Origin: Gemmatimonadaceae bacterium
GTDB taxonomy: Bacteria; Gemmatimonadota; Gemmatimonadetes; Gemmatimonadales; Gemmatimonadaceae
Direction: 5' to 3'
Length of the DNA: 64,000 bases
NCBI GenBank assembly: GCA_040882285.1
Contig: JBBEBQ010000005.1
Location: 241,681 to 305,680 of the forward strand
The notes beneath the pieces are model-generated. The model was not told where the DNA came from. It saw only the letters and a program-made list of their open reading frames with translations, and did not search any database. Made by a program: the position numbers and the translations under genes. This document shows positions 7,447 through 15,657 of the stretch, piece by piece. Position 1 is the first letter of the stretch. The number at the start of each line of letters is the position of its first letter.

Positions 7447-7992
7447 CTACCTTGCCTTCACCTTGAAGCCGCGCTCCCTGAGTACGTTGCGAATGGCGAG
7501 CGCCAATACTTTGAGGCGGTCGAGAATCTCATCCTCGGAATAATCTGTGGGCTGACCGCGCCCGACGAAGAACTTGAAGTTCTCCGGCGACGTTAGCGCC
7601 GCCTTCGCCGATTCGATCTGCTCATCGGGGACGTCCGCCTCAGCGAGCTCGAGCTGGAATGCGCGCAGCCACACACGGACCGCCCTCGGTAGGCCGAGCG
7701 CGATCGCTGGCACGCGGTCCTCTGCGGACGCAGCCGTTCGGCTACGCGTGGCATACCCGTCCCCGCTGTAGACCTCACGCAACCGCAGCTGCTGTCCCTC
7801 CGTAATCGGAAAGCCCCGTTCCCATCGGCTGACCGTCGCAGTGTCCTTTCCGAGCAGATCGGCAACCTGTTTTTGCGTCAGGCCTGCCCTTTCCCGCAGC
7901 GCCTTTAACTCCCGCCCAGCCAACGGTTTATCCGGCGCATCGTTACCGTGATTCCTAGGCATGTCCAGTTTTGCCTCTTGACGCCTAGACAT
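7447..7992 (-). CDS. XRE-family phage repressor (CI-like)
   Basis: A helix-turn-helix of the XRE type lies at about residues 28-75 (ELKALRERAGLTQKQVADLLGKDTATVSRWERG). The remaining 100 residues are helical with no visible Ser-Lys protease domain, so it is probably not RecA-cleaved in the lambda CI way. The start is ATG at 7992 or MPRNHG at 7962; the second leaves a repeated CCTAGG site just inside the gene. It is divergent from the cro-type gene at 8050, with operators between them. Expected role: holding the early operon off in the lysogen. Confidence 0.8.
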   Translation of the reverse strand: MSRRQEAKLDMPRNHGNDAPDKPLAGRELKALRERAGLTQKQVADLLGKDTATVSRWERGFPITEGQQLRLREVYSGDGYATRSRTAASAEDRVPAIALGLPRAVRVWLRAFQLELAEADVPDEQIESAKAALTSPENFKFFVGRGQPTDYSEDEILDRLKVLALAIRNVLRERGFKVKAR

Positions 7993-8005
7993 TCCTAGGT
8001 AAGGT
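7951..8005. promoter_or_regulatory. Operator/promoter region of the lysogeny switch
   Basis: The nine-base word ATTCCTAGG occurs at 7951-7959 and again at 7991-7999, exactly 40 bp apart (about four helical turns); a related GCCTAGAC lies at 7983-7990. CCTAGG is a palindrome, suited to a dimer of the XRE repressor. A rightward promoter can be placed over it: TTGACG at 7978-7983, 16 bp, then TAAGGT at 8000-8005, with the second CCTAGG in the spacer. Repressor binding would block that promoter. The -10 is weak and the arrangement is inferred. Confidence 0.65.
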
Positions 8006-8049
8006 TCTGCGTTGGCTGGTGCGTCATCTGACTCAACATCGGGGCGGCA

Positions 8050-8313
8050 ATGGAGAAAGTCAAACGGCTGGTGGAGGCAGGTTCGACGGTGAGCGGCGCA
8101 ATCAAAGAGCTTCTCTCCCAGAGCGGCCTCACCGTCGCCGGCTTTTCTGACAAGTACGATCGGAACCGCAGCAACATGAACCAGGTCGTCATGGGAACCC
8201 GCGCCCCCACGGACGCCGATCTAGACGCATTCGTTTCGGAGTTCGGCGGAACGCCTGCCGACTGGCGCGAGCTGCTCCACGAGGCCGGCCGTCCGACGGC
8301 AAGGGCGAGCTGA
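8050..8313 (+). CDS. Cro-type HTH protein, first early gene
   Basis: 87 residues. The centre (GAIKELLSQSGLTVAGFSDKYDRNRSNMNQVVMG) has the form of a small XRE-like helix-turn-helix. It is the first rightward gene, transcribed divergently from the repressor across the CCTAGG operators, which is the usual place of cro. It is followed 3 bases later by the next gene. The Cro role is inferred from position and fold. Confidence 0.6.
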   Translation: MEKVKRLVEAGSTVSGAIKELLSQSGLTVAGFSDKYDRNRSNMNQVVMGTRAPTDADLDAFVSEFGGTPADWRELLHEAGRPTARAS

Positions 8314-8316
8314 TCC

Positions 8317-8832
8317 ATGCCTGCGACACTGGCCCGGACCGCCCCCGCTTCAAACCACCAGTTGCACCCGCTGGTGGAGATCGAGCGCGTCGAGGAGCTG
8401 CTCGCTTCGAAGATCGTGAAGATCTCGCGCGCGGCAGCGTGGGGGAGGCGCTCCGCAGAGATCCGGCAGCTCGAGAAGGACGTGCTGCACCGGCGAACGC
8501 GCGCCTTTCGCACGACGGCCAGGCTGCTGCTCTCGGCCCAGGACAACGGCGTCGAGCTATCGGAAGCGTTGGAGTTCCCACAGCTCCTGACAGCGGTCCT
8601 CCGGAACCGCCAGGAAGAGGCGCCGCACCTCGCGTTCAACGAGTTCCATTTCCTCGAGACGCAGATCGAGTGCGCGATCAACCCCGTCCAGGTCGCGATG
8701 ATGCAGGGCGACACCTCGCGGCCGCGAAAGCAGCAGCTCCACGGGCTCCTCGTGCGCAACATCGAGATCCTGCAGCAGATGCAGCGGATGCTCGAGCTCG
8801 ACCTGTACGATCTGCAGGAGGCTCCTCGATGA
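8317..8832 (+). CDS. Early phage protein, helical, unknown
   Basis: 171 residues, almost wholly alpha-helical and charged (VEEIERVEELLASKIVKI-like start; C-terminal LLVRNIEILQQMQRMLELDLYDLQEAPR). It contains no membrane segment or recognised motif. It lies third in the early operon and overlaps the next gene by 4 bases. It could be a phage replication or regulatory accessory, with no direct evidence. Confidence 0.55.
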   Translation: MPATLARTAPASNHQLHPLVEIERVEELLASKIVKISRAAAWGRRSAEIRQLEKDVLHRRTRAFRTTARLLLSAQDNGVELSEALEFPQLLTAVLRNRQEEAPHLAFNEFHFLETQIECAINPVQVAMMQGDTSRPRKQQLHGLLVRNIEILQQMQRMLELDLYDLQEAPR

Positions 8833-9116
8833 ACGACGTTACGCCGGCGCTCGCGGGCCAGATCCTCGTCACGGTCATCCTCGGCGCAGTCGTGGGCCTA
8901 CTGATCCTGTTCGGGCTCTACGCGATCTACTGCCAGTACCAGGAGCAGCAGGAGCGTCACGATCGCCGGATGGAGTTGCGCCGGCGCGCCGCCAGGGATG
9001 ATCCCGCCAGGTGGGGCCCCACTCCAGGCGATTCCGACGACGACGACGACGAGCACGAAGATTTCGAGCACATGCGCGTGGTGCGCGAGTACCGCGAACG
9101 GGAGGCGCAGTCATGA
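8829..9116 (+). CDS. Small membrane protein with a charged tail
   Basis: 95 residues from the ATG at 8829 (overlapping the previous stop). A membrane segment at about 11-34 (ILVTVILGAVVGLLILFGLYAIY) is followed by a glutamine/arginine coiled stretch and an acidic run of Asp/Glu (GDSDDDDDEHEDFEH). An upstream extension of the frame runs inside the preceding gene and is not used. Function is unknown; a single-span early membrane protein in a phage could be a superinfection or membrane-anchoring factor. Confidence 0.55.
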   Translation: MNDVTPALAGQILVTVILGAVVGLLILFGLYAIYCQYQEQQERHDRRMELRRRAARDDPARWGPTPGDSDDDDDEHEDFEHMRVVREYREREAQS

Positions 9117-9370
9117 AGCGCAACAGCAGAGAGCCGATCGGGAAGCCGATCACGATCCCGATCGAGGGGATCCGTTACCTCAACCACATGCCGGCTGACT
9201 ACGTGGCCGAAATCTCGGCCGATGGGATCCGGTTCCGGCGGAAGCAGACGCCGACGTGGTTCGCGGTCGTGCCCTGGCCCGTCATCCTGGAGAAGTCGGT
9301 CGCGATCCAGAGCCACGCCAACGCGCTCGCCGCGGTATCGAAGCGCCGGCCTCGTTCCCGGACCGCGTGA
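9113..9370 (+). CDS. Small early phage protein, unknown (85 aa)
   Basis: 85 residues from the ATG at 9113, which overlaps the previous stop (ATGA). Basic N-terminus (MKRNSREPIGKPITIPIEGI), two beta-rich stretches (YVAEISADGIRFRRK, WFAVVPWPVILEKS) and a basic tail. It may bind nucleic acid, but no family is recognised. Confidence 0.5.
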   Translation: MKRNSREPIGKPITIPIEGIRYLNHMPADYVAEISADGIRFRRKQTPTWFAVVPWPVILEKSVAIQSHANALAAVSKRRPRSRTA

Positions 9371-9675
9371 TGTGCAACACCCAGGGCCCGCCGAATCCGG
9401 CAGCTGCTGCCGCGGCCTTCGCGCCGGTCGCACCTGCGCCCGAGTACTCCGACATCCGGACCGCCGCGTTCTTCGTCATCCAGAAGTTCGACCGCCTGCA
9501 GAATGCGCGCGCCGCCGCGAATGAGCCATTCACCTGCCAACAAGAGTGCGACCGGGCGAAGGCCGCGGTGGACGAGGCGTACACCGACCTCGGGCTCGCA
9601 GTCGGGCTTCTCCGCGTCGAGTCCGGCCATCCAACATCGCCACTGAATTTTGAGAAGGGAGCATCCCCACAATGA
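9370..9675 (+). CDS. Small early phage protein, unknown (101 aa)
   Basis: 101 residues from the ATG at 9370, overlapping the previous stop (TGATG). An Ala/Pro-rich start is followed by two amphipathic helices (AAFFVIQKFDRLQNARAAA and CQQECDRAKAAVDEAY). No recognised domain. It ends overlapping the RecT start (ATGA), so it is likely co-translated with recT. Confidence 0.5.
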   Translation: MCNTQGPPNPAAAAAAFAPVAPAPEYSDIRTAAFFVIQKFDRLQNARAAANEPFTCQQECDRAKAAVDEAYTDLGLAVGLLRVESGHPTSPLNFEKGASPQ

Positions 9676-10856
9676 CTACAGCAGCAGCTCGTCCAGTGAA
9701 TTCCGGCGGGGCGCAGGCCTCGACCGCAGTCCAGCGGCACCAGGCCGCGCCGGCCGGCACCGCCCTCACCGTCGTCGAGCAGAAGCGCGAGGCCATCCTC
9801 GCCGCGATCGACGTCTACGCCGGCGAGATGGCCGCGCTCGCGCCGCACGGCGTGACGCCGGCGCAGTACGTGGCCGAGCTCAAGCTCTACCTCATGCAGA
9901 ACCCCAAGGTGCTGGACTGCACGCCGTTGTCGATCGCTACGGGCATGCTCCGTCTCGCGACCACCGGGCTCGTGCTGGGCGAGAGCTGCGACCTTCTGCC
10001 GTTCGGAAGCACGTGCCAGTTCAGCCCGCGCTACAACGGGCTCGTCGATCTCGCGCTCGCCGCCGGCTGCCGGGCCGTGAACGCAGACGTCGTGCGCGAG
10101 GGCGACTACTTCGAGTGGGAGAAGGGGACGAACACGTACCTCAAGCACAAGCGCCAGTCCAACGAGAAGGCGGAAATCCTGTACGCGTACGCCGTCGCCG
10201 AGATCAAGGCGGGGAGCTTCGTCATCGAGGTCATCCCGCGCGAGCACATCGAAGCAACGCGCGCGCGTTACTCGAAGCAGTGGAAGGAGGGCGCGCTCGA
10301 GACGATCCCCTGGTACGGGAAGAAGACGGCGATCCGCCGGCTCTCTCCGCTCCTTCCCAAGAACAGGCGATTCGCGGCCGCGCTCCAGTTCGCCGAGGAG
10401 GTCGAGGCCGTAGAGGTTTCAGCGGCAGCGGCGGGCGAGCTGCCGGACCCGGTGCCGGCGCCGGGCGACGTCACGCCGGCGCTCGGTGATGGCAGCGGCC
10501 GCCAGTTCGCGCCCACGCGGACGCCCGAGGAAATGGCGAGCCGCACGTCCGAGATCTACGAGGAGCCGGTGGCGGTGCGAGGCAGGATGACGCAGCGCCC
10601 TCCCGACACCACGTCCTCCAGCAACTCGCGCGCGGAGCTCGCCACGGAAGAGCAGACGGAACGCCTGCTCGACCTGGTCACGCACGTCTGCATCCCGGAG
10701 CACGTGCGGGAGAAAGTGAAGGCCCGCCTCTCCAGGGGTTTGCCGCGGCGGGTCGCGCCGACGTGGATCGAGACGCTCGAGCAGGAGATCCGGAAGCACA
10801 CGCCGGCGCCGGACGTCGCGGCCGACGGCGACGACGATCTCGGCCTCGGCCGGTAG
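9672..10856 (+). CDS. recT: RecT-family single-strand annealing protein
   Basis: 394 residues. The RecT core lies at about 35-235, with the characteristic run LLPFGSTCQFSPRYNGLVDLALAAG and later KKTAIRRLSPLLP. RecT binds single-stranded DNA and anneals complementary strands in phage recombination. After residue 240 there is a low-complexity acidic/proline linker and a C-terminal helical part ending DVAADGDDDLGLGR, longer than the usual 270-330 residues. A paired 5'-3' exonuclease (RecE or YqaJ type) is not visible beside it; the next gene is ParB-like. Confidence 0.85.
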   Translation: MTTAAARPVNSGGAQASTAVQRHQAAPAGTALTVVEQKREAILAAIDVYAGEMAALAPHGVTPAQYVAELKLYLMQNPKVLDCTPLSIATGMLRLATTGLVLGESCDLLPFGSTCQFSPRYNGLVDLALAAGCRAVNADVVREGDYFEWEKGTNTYLKHKRQSNEKAEILYAYAVAEIKAGSFVIEVIPREHIEATRARYSKQWKEGALETIPWYGKKTAIRRLSPLLPKNRRFAAALQFAEEVEAVEVSAAAAGELPDPVPAPGDVTPALGDGSGRQFAPTRTPEEMASRTSEIYEEPVAVRGRMTQRPPDTTSSSNSRAELATEEQTERLLDLVTHVCIPEHVREKVKARLSRGLPRRVAPTWIETLEQEIRKHTPAPDVAADGDDDLGLGR

Positions 10857-10875
10857 GCGAATCAGTGGAGACCAC

Positions 10876-12480
10876 ATGACCAAGGCAGCGGTGACGACCG
10901 CCGACTACGCGTCGGACGAGATCGTGTATATCCCGCTCAAGCAGATCTATCCAGATCCGGAACAACCGCGAGCGCACGCGGACGACGAGCTGCGCGCGTC
11001 GATCGAGTCGCAGGGGATCATCCAGGCGATTACTGTCAGGCCGCACCCGGTGCTTGGCGAGTCGTGGATGATCGTGGACGGCGAGAGGCGCTGGAGATCT
11101 GCTCCGGCCGGGACGGATATGCCCTGCCGGATCCGGCTCGACCTGGAGGACGCGGACGATCGCCTGATCACGCAGGTGACGGCTAACACCGGCAAGCCGC
11201 TCTCGCCGATCGAACAGGCCCGCGCGTTCAAGAAGATTCTGGACGTTAGCGAGGACCTGACGCAGGTCGATCTCGCGAAGCGCCTCGGCGTCCCGCGCTC
11301 GACCATCGGCGATCGTATCCGTCTCCTCGAGATATACCCCGCCTGGGTGCAGCTGATCGAGGAGGGTAAGCTCCAGATCTCGCACGCGCCGGCGATGCAC
11401 CGGATGCGAGAGGTGCCCGAGAAGTACCAGCTGGAAGCCGTCCAGCGGTTGCTGAGCAAGGGATCAGGTTACGGCCTTGGGCTCGACATCGCGAAGGGAG
11501 AGCCGATCCGGATCGACCTCTTCGAGTCTCGGCTCCGCGACTGTTTCCGACCGTTCATGCGTGCGGTCTCTGACGTGCCGGGCTACAAAGGTCCGACCGT
11601 CGAGTTCAGGGACTGGGACTCGCGGCGGAAGTATGCCGTGGATCCGGACCAGTGGAAGCCGATCCGGAACGCGCAGATGAAGCGCGCGCGGGAGAAGCGC
11701 GCGAAGCAGAGCGGAGGCGATAGTTCGCGCGACCAGCACCGCGAGCTGAAGACGACCCAGCAGGTGGACATCGAGCGGCTCGCGAAGGCGGGCGTGCCCG
11801 TTAAGGAAACCAAGAAGTATCGGGCCGAGCCGGAGAAGGGCGAGGTCGAGATTTTCTCGCGCAGCGGATGGGCACGTGCCATCGATCCTGCAGCTTTGCT
11901 CGAAGCAATCGACCCGTCGAGTCTCGCCATCCGGAAGTCGACTGACAAGTACTCGAGCAGCGGCATCATCGTTGTGACGACCGACAACGCGGCCGTCGAA
12001 AAAGCGAGGGAAGCATACCTCGCCGCGCTCAAGGAGTCGGCTCAGGCTGCGTGCGCGAAGGTGCTGGCACGGCTGACGCCCGACGTTCTCGAGCAATACT
12101 CCGTCGCTGGTCCGGGCGTCGTACACCTGACGCGCAACCTCTTGCTTCGAGGCGAAGCCTCCAGCATGGGCACGCTGGCGCTGGCGCTGGCGCTCAGGCT
12201 CGGGCCGGCCATGGAGGTGGACGACTACGACGTGCAATTCTCCGTCGTCACGCGCGATGACGCGGAAATCCTGCTGTCGGCCACGGCGGCCGTCGCCTCG
12301 CTCAAACTCGGCCTGCCAGACACGTACTCGATTACCAACTCGGTCTCCGCCAAGCGGAATAAGATTCGGTTTCTCCTGCCCGAGAAGACGAGCAAGAATC
12401 AGCAGAAGCGCGAGGCGCGCGCGCGTGGCGAACGGGTCGGAGATCCTTCGCGCGCGCCGGCGGCGGTGGCCACAGCGTGA
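10876..12480 (+). CDS. ParB/Spo0J-like DNA-binding protein of the early operon
   Basis: 534 residues. The ParB N-terminal nucleotide/nuclease-type domain is at about 17-105, with GERRWRS at 69-75. A helix-turn-helix follows at about 135-158 (VDLAKRLGVPRSTIGDRIRLLEI). The C-terminal 300 residues are unassigned and contain a basic linker (MKRAREKRAKQSGGD). No ParA is visible. Phage ParB-like proteins may act in DNA processing or gene control rather than partition. It overlaps the next small zinc gene by 4 bases. Confidence 0.75.
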   Translation: MTKAAVTTADYASDEIVYIPLKQIYPDPEQPRAHADDELRASIESQGIIQAITVRPHPVLGESWMIVDGERRWRSAPAGTDMPCRIRLDLEDADDRLITQVTANTGKPLSPIEQARAFKKILDVSEDLTQVDLAKRLGVPRSTIGDRIRLLEIYPAWVQLIEEGKLQISHAPAMHRMREVPEKYQLEAVQRLLSKGSGYGLGLDIAKGEPIRIDLFESRLRDCFRPFMRAVSDVPGYKGPTVEFRDWDSRRKYAVDPDQWKPIRNAQMKRAREKRAKQSGGDSSRDQHRELKTTQQVDIERLAKAGVPVKETKKYRAEPEKGEVEIFSRSGWARAIDPAALLEAIDPSSLAIRKSTDKYSSSGIIVVTTDNAAVEKAREAYLAALKESAQAACAKVLARLTPDVLEQYSVAGPGVVHLTRNLLLRGEASSMGTLALALALRLGPAMEVDDYDVQFSVVTRDDAEILLSATAAVASLKLGLPDTYSITNSVSAKRNKIRFLLPEKTSKNQQKREARARGERVGDPSRAPAAVATA

Positions 12481-12653
12481 GCGCGGGGTCGAGGAAGAAA
12501 CGTCGCCGGCTCGAGGAGCCGAAGTGCATCCGCTGCGGATGCACTGAGCGCATGGCGTGCCCGGGCGGGTGCGCGTGGGTCAGCAAGAAACCACCGATCT
12601 GCTCGTCCTGCGCGACCGCGGCCGAGCTCAACCGGGCGCTGCGCCGTGGCTGA
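12477..12653 (+). CDS. Tiny zinc-finger phage protein (58 aa)
   Basis: GTG at 12477 overlaps the ParB-like stop (GTGA). The 58-residue product has seven cysteines: CIRCGCTERMACPGGC, then WVSKKPPICSSC. This pattern, with a Trp before the last pair, is typical of small phage zinc-binding proteins often encoded near recombination genes. The N-terminus is basic (SRKKRRRLEEPK), fitting nucleic-acid binding. The reading frame is too short for most ORF cut-offs, but the overlaps on both sides (next gene starts at 12646) support it. Confidence 0.7.
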   Translation: MSAGSRKKRRRLEEPKCIRCGCTERMACPGGCAWVSKKPPICSSCATAAELNRALRRG

Positions 12654-13095
12654 GGCGTCCGTGGCGCCGATCGATCGCGATCAGCGCATTGCGCTGTCGA
12701 GACTGCGCCTGGCTGTCGGCGGGAAGCTGTCCCGCGCGATGCGGCTCATACCGCTCATCGATCCGAGCAAGGGAGAGCGCGACGCCGCAGGGGACGAGCT
12801 GGAGAACATCCTGCTGAGTATTACGTGCGAGGACTTGGCCTACCTGACGCCGCCCGCTTCTGACGAGCAGGTAAGGACTCTCGCCGACCAGCGCGCCGAG
12901 GCGCTCAGGGCCGCGAGGCTCGATGTCGTCGTCGAGCGCATCGCCGTGCGCGCGCAGAGGCTCGGTCACATGATCGCGATCGGTGCCTCGCGTTCGTTCA
13001 TCGATATGGCTGGTTATGAGACTTCCCTCCGCGTGGTCGTTGACGAGCTGTGCGCGCGAGCCCCCTTCGATGGCACCGAGGAGGCAACGTCGTGA
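12646..13095 (+). CDS. Early phage protein, helical, unknown (149 aa)
   Basis: Starts with GTG inside the end of the zinc-finger gene and is mostly helical (RIALSRLRLAVGGKLSRAMRL ... EALRAARLDVVVERIAVRAQRLGHMI). No motif is recognised. It overlaps the following gene by 4 bases (GTGA), continuing the coupled early operon. Confidence 0.55.
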   Translation: MAEASVAPIDRDQRIALSRLRLAVGGKLSRAMRLIPLIDPSKGERDAAGDELENILLSITCEDLAYLTPPASDEQVRTLADQRAEALRAARLDVVVERIAVRAQRLGHMIAIGASRSFIDMAGYETSLRVVVDELCARAPFDGTEEATS

Positions 13096-13406
13096 TCGAG
13101 AAAGAGACGGGGATGTATTTGATCGCCCCGGGCACGCAGCCGTCCGAGTGCAGCTCGTGCCGGCAGCGCATCTACTTCGTCGAGCACACGCCGAAGCCCA
13201 AGCGGAAGGGCGACGTCCCGCGCAGCAAGCCGCTCCCGATCTCGGTCAAGCACGTGTTCGCGATCGAGCCGACGCGGACGACCTACGGCCGCGGGATCAG
13301 TCACTTCGCGGACTGTCCGAACGCGCCGCGCCATCTGAAAACCGCGCCGATCGCGCGGCAGCCTGCGGACAGCCCCGTGCACGCCAGGCTAGAGCTCACC
13401 CAATGA
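13092..13406 (+). CDS. Small Cys/His phage protein (104 aa)
   Basis: 104 residues from the GTG at 13092 (overlapping the previous stop). CSSC near residue 20 and HFADC near residue 70 could hold one zinc ion. A basic middle (KPKRKGDVPRSKP) and a beta-rich ISVKHVFAIEP follow. The family is unknown to me. It overlaps the next gene by 4 bases. Confidence 0.55.
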   Translation: MIEKETGMYLIAPGTQPSECSSCRQRIYFVEHTPKPKRKGDVPRSKPLPISVKHVFAIEPTRTTYGRGISHFADCPNAPRHLKTAPIARQPADSPVHARLELTQ

Positions 13407-13858
13407 CGATGACAGCGTGGAACGAAACGGTCTTGACGACCATCAATGCCGTCACGTGCTGCAGTTGCGGAGTCCTGTTCGGGCTCGAGAACGGGCACCA
13501 AGCGCGCCTACGAAAATCTCACGAAGGGTTCTACTGCCCGAACGGCCATATCCAGTACTACCTCGCTCAGACGGAGATCGAGCGGAAGGCCTGGCAGCTC
13601 GCGCGCGATCTCGAGAACACCGAGCGCTGCCTGAAGTACGCCAGGGAGGGTGCCGCTAAGGTCCGGCTGCAGCGCGATGCGGCTAATCGCTCAGTAACGG
13701 CGCGGAAAGGCGTGATCACCAAGATGAAGCGCAGGGCCAAGGCTGGGCGCTGCCCCTGTTGCTCGGAGGTATTCAAGAACCTCCGTGCCCACATGAAAAC
13801 CAACCACCCGAAGTACGAGCCGGAGAAGCATGTCGCGGCCCTGGAGAGACAGCGGTAA
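13403..13858 (+). CDS. Phage protein with zinc ribbon and C2H2-like finger
   Basis: 151 residues from the ATG at 13403 (ATGA overlap). CCSCG at about 17-21 with CPNGH at about 46-50 form a first zinc site. A long coiled helix follows, and the C-terminal CPCCSEVFKNLRAHMKTNHP is a C2H2-type finger (Cys-Cys, then His...His). Small early phage proteins of this type are presumed DNA- or protein-binding regulators. No named family is certain. Confidence 0.65.
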   Translation: MTMTAWNETVLTTINAVTCCSCGVLFGLENGHQARLRKSHEGFYCPNGHIQYYLAQTEIERKAWQLARDLENTERCLKYAREGAAKVRLQRDAANRSVTARKGVITKMKRRAKAGRCPCCSEVFKNLRAHMKTNHPKYEPEKHVAALERQR

Positions 13859-14208
13859 TGGATCTCGCCCAGGTGATCGCCGACGCGCGGGAAGAGGTGT
13901 CGGTGCTCCGGCGCACCGGCCACGGCCAGCAAGCCGAATACGTCGAGAAGCTGCTCGATAGCGTGTACGCCGCGGCTGAGGACTACATCACGTGGCTGCC
14001 CGAGCCAGCGGCAGTGCTCAAGTCCGGGCTTTCGGTGAAGACGCTGCACCGCCGGTGGCGAGAGCTGCTCGAGACGGATAATGCTCGCTTCAACTCGAAG
14101 GGCGAGCGCGAGTACCGGAGCTCTGCGATCCCGAACCGCCCCGACGTCGCCGCGGCGCGTGCAGCTGGCCGCGCGATCGCCGCCGGCGAGTTGAAGAGGG
14201 CGTCGTGA
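13858..14208 (+). CDS. HTH protein, excisionase or regulator candidate
   Basis: 116 residues from the ATG at 13858 (TAATG overlap with the previous stop). The C-terminal half (PAAVLKSGLSVKTLHRRWRELLE ... GEREYRSSAIPNRP) has the order of a winged helix-turn-helix of the excisionase/MerR type, where a recognition helix is followed by a short wing and a YRxS-like element. It lies two genes before the integrase, where xis genes usually sit. The role is inferred. Confidence 0.5.
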   Translation: MDLAQVIADAREEVSVLRRTGHGQQAEYVEKLLDSVYAAAEDYITWLPEPAAVLKSGLSVKTLHRRWRELLETDNARFNSKGEREYRSSAIPNRPDVAAARAAGRAIAAGELKRAS

Positions 14209-14390
14209 CAGTCGCGCGTATGTGGAATTGGATTCGCTGTCACTTGTTCGAGGACCACCACTGGACGAGCAAGGCGGCACAGGGTGTGAAGCCGAGCGAG
14301 GATGAGCTGCGTGATGGTTTGGCGGGCTTCGAGCGCTACGCGCGGATTTTCTGCGCAAGGTGCGGCAGCCAATGGGGGGGGCCGCGGTGA
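14205..14390 (+). CDS. Small Cys/His phage protein (61 aa)
   Basis: GTG at 14205 overlaps the previous stop. 61 residues, with an N-terminal WNWIRCHLFEDHHW and a C-terminal CARCGSQWGG that can bind zinc together with the upstream Cys/His. It overlaps the integrase start by 4 bases. Function is unknown. Confidence 0.55.
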   Translation: MTVARMWNWIRCHLFEDHHWTSKAAQGVKPSEDELRDGLAGFERYARIFCARCGSQWGGPR

Positions 14391-15655
14391 CGCCGAAGAA
14401 GCTCTTCCAGTTCGGCCAGCCGCGGCGCGCCGGCTACGTCCGTGCGGTTCGCGAGCGGGTTCGCGGCCGCGACATGATCCGCGTGCTCTGGAAGGACGCG
14501 GCCGGCCGGCACGCGCAGTCGTTCGACGACACGCGGAAGGGGTTGGCGGAGGCGAAGGCTTTCGCGCAGGGCGTGCACGAGCAGGTGACAACGCCGGCGA
14601 GGACTGAGATCTCGCCGATCTCGCTGCGCGAGCTCTTCGACAAGTACCTCGTCGCCAACATGGATGCGTGGCGGCCGCGGACGCTCGAGCTGCAGAGGCA
14701 GCGCTGGGCCAAGTTCGAGCTCTTCGCCGGGAGAGCGACGCCCGCACATCTGATCACCCGGGAGAAGATCGACGAGTTCAAGCGCGCCATGGTGGCCAAC
14801 GACCACTCGGTCAACCAGGTGAAGATCTCGATCAGCTACGTCACGGCCGTGTTCCGGTGGGGCGTCGATCGCGATCTGATCCCGCCGACCAAGGTAATGT
14901 CGTACCGGGCGAAGTTTGGCCGGGACGCAGCGCGCAAGGTCGAGAAGATGGCGGAGTACTCAGCCGACGAGCGCGCCCGCCTCATCGCTCAGTTCTCGCC
15001 CCGGGACGCGAACCGGTGGCGCGCGTACGCGCTGACGACGCTGATCGGGCTCTGCGGTCCGCGGCAGCAGGCGGCGCGGAGCCTTGAGTGGCGCGACATC
15101 GAGCTCGACGAGCCGGTGTTCGTCGAGGATCCGGAGACGAAGGAGCGCCGGCTTCAGTTCGGCGGCAGGATCCACTGGCGCCCCGAGCTGGACAAGATCG
15201 GGAGCGAGCGCTGGCAGCCCATGCCCGAGCCGGTCGCCGAGGCATTCTGGGTCGCATACGGCTGGGCGGTCCGCTGGAAGTACATGGGGCGCTGGATCTT
15301 CTTCGCGGTGCAGCAGCGCGTTCGCGATCGCGACGAGCCCTGGACCTACCAGGCGGCGGTGAAGATGCTGCACGACGCCGAGGCCCGGTGCACGCCTCCG
15401 ATCCCGCACATCAGGTTCCGCGCGTACCACGGCTTCAGGCGCGGGATCTCGGGCGACATCTACGATGCGACCGGGAGCGAGAAGGCCGCCGCGGATTGGA
15501 TCGGCGACAAGTCGATGCGCGTGGTTCGGGACAGCTATCTGCTGCAGCGCGAAGAGGCGCAGCAAAAGACTGCAGCTATGGTGGGTGCCGGCTTTCCGAA
15601 GGCCGCTCCGGCGGCGGCCGAGGGAGGAAAAGGGGACGACGATGGCACGGAATAG
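14387..15655 (+). CDS. int: Tyrosine recombinase, phage integrase
   Basis: 422 residues from the GTG at 14387, which overlaps the previous stop; an in-frame ATG 27 bases earlier is possible. An N-terminal arm/core-binding region (about 75-175) precedes the catalytic domain: Arg226 (GPRQQAARSLEW), His348-x-x-Arg351 (HGFRR) and the nucleophile Tyr384 (DSYL). The usual His of the GH motif is Asp374 here (IGDKS). It would join the element to the tRNA locus; its stop is 2 bp from the tRNA-Thr gene. Confidence 0.88.
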   Translation: MTPKKLFQFGQPRRAGYVRAVRERVRGRDMIRVLWKDAAGRHAQSFDDTRKGLAEAKAFAQGVHEQVTTPARTEISPISLRELFDKYLVANMDAWRPRTLELQRQRWAKFELFAGRATPAHLITREKIDEFKRAMVANDHSVNQVKISISYVTAVFRWGVDRDLIPPTKVMSYRAKFGRDAARKVEKMAEYSADERARLIAQFSPRDANRWRAYALTTLIGLCGPRQQAARSLEWRDIELDEPVFVEDPETKERRLQFGGRIHWRPELDKIGSERWQPMPEPVAEAFWVAYGWAVRWKYMGRWIFFAVQQRVRDRDEPWTYQAAVKMLHDAEARCTPPIPHIRFRAYHGFRRGISGDIYDATGSEKAAADWIGDKSMRVVRDSYLLQREEAQQKTAAMVGAGFPKAAPAAAEGGKGDDDGTE

Positions 15656-15657
15656 TA

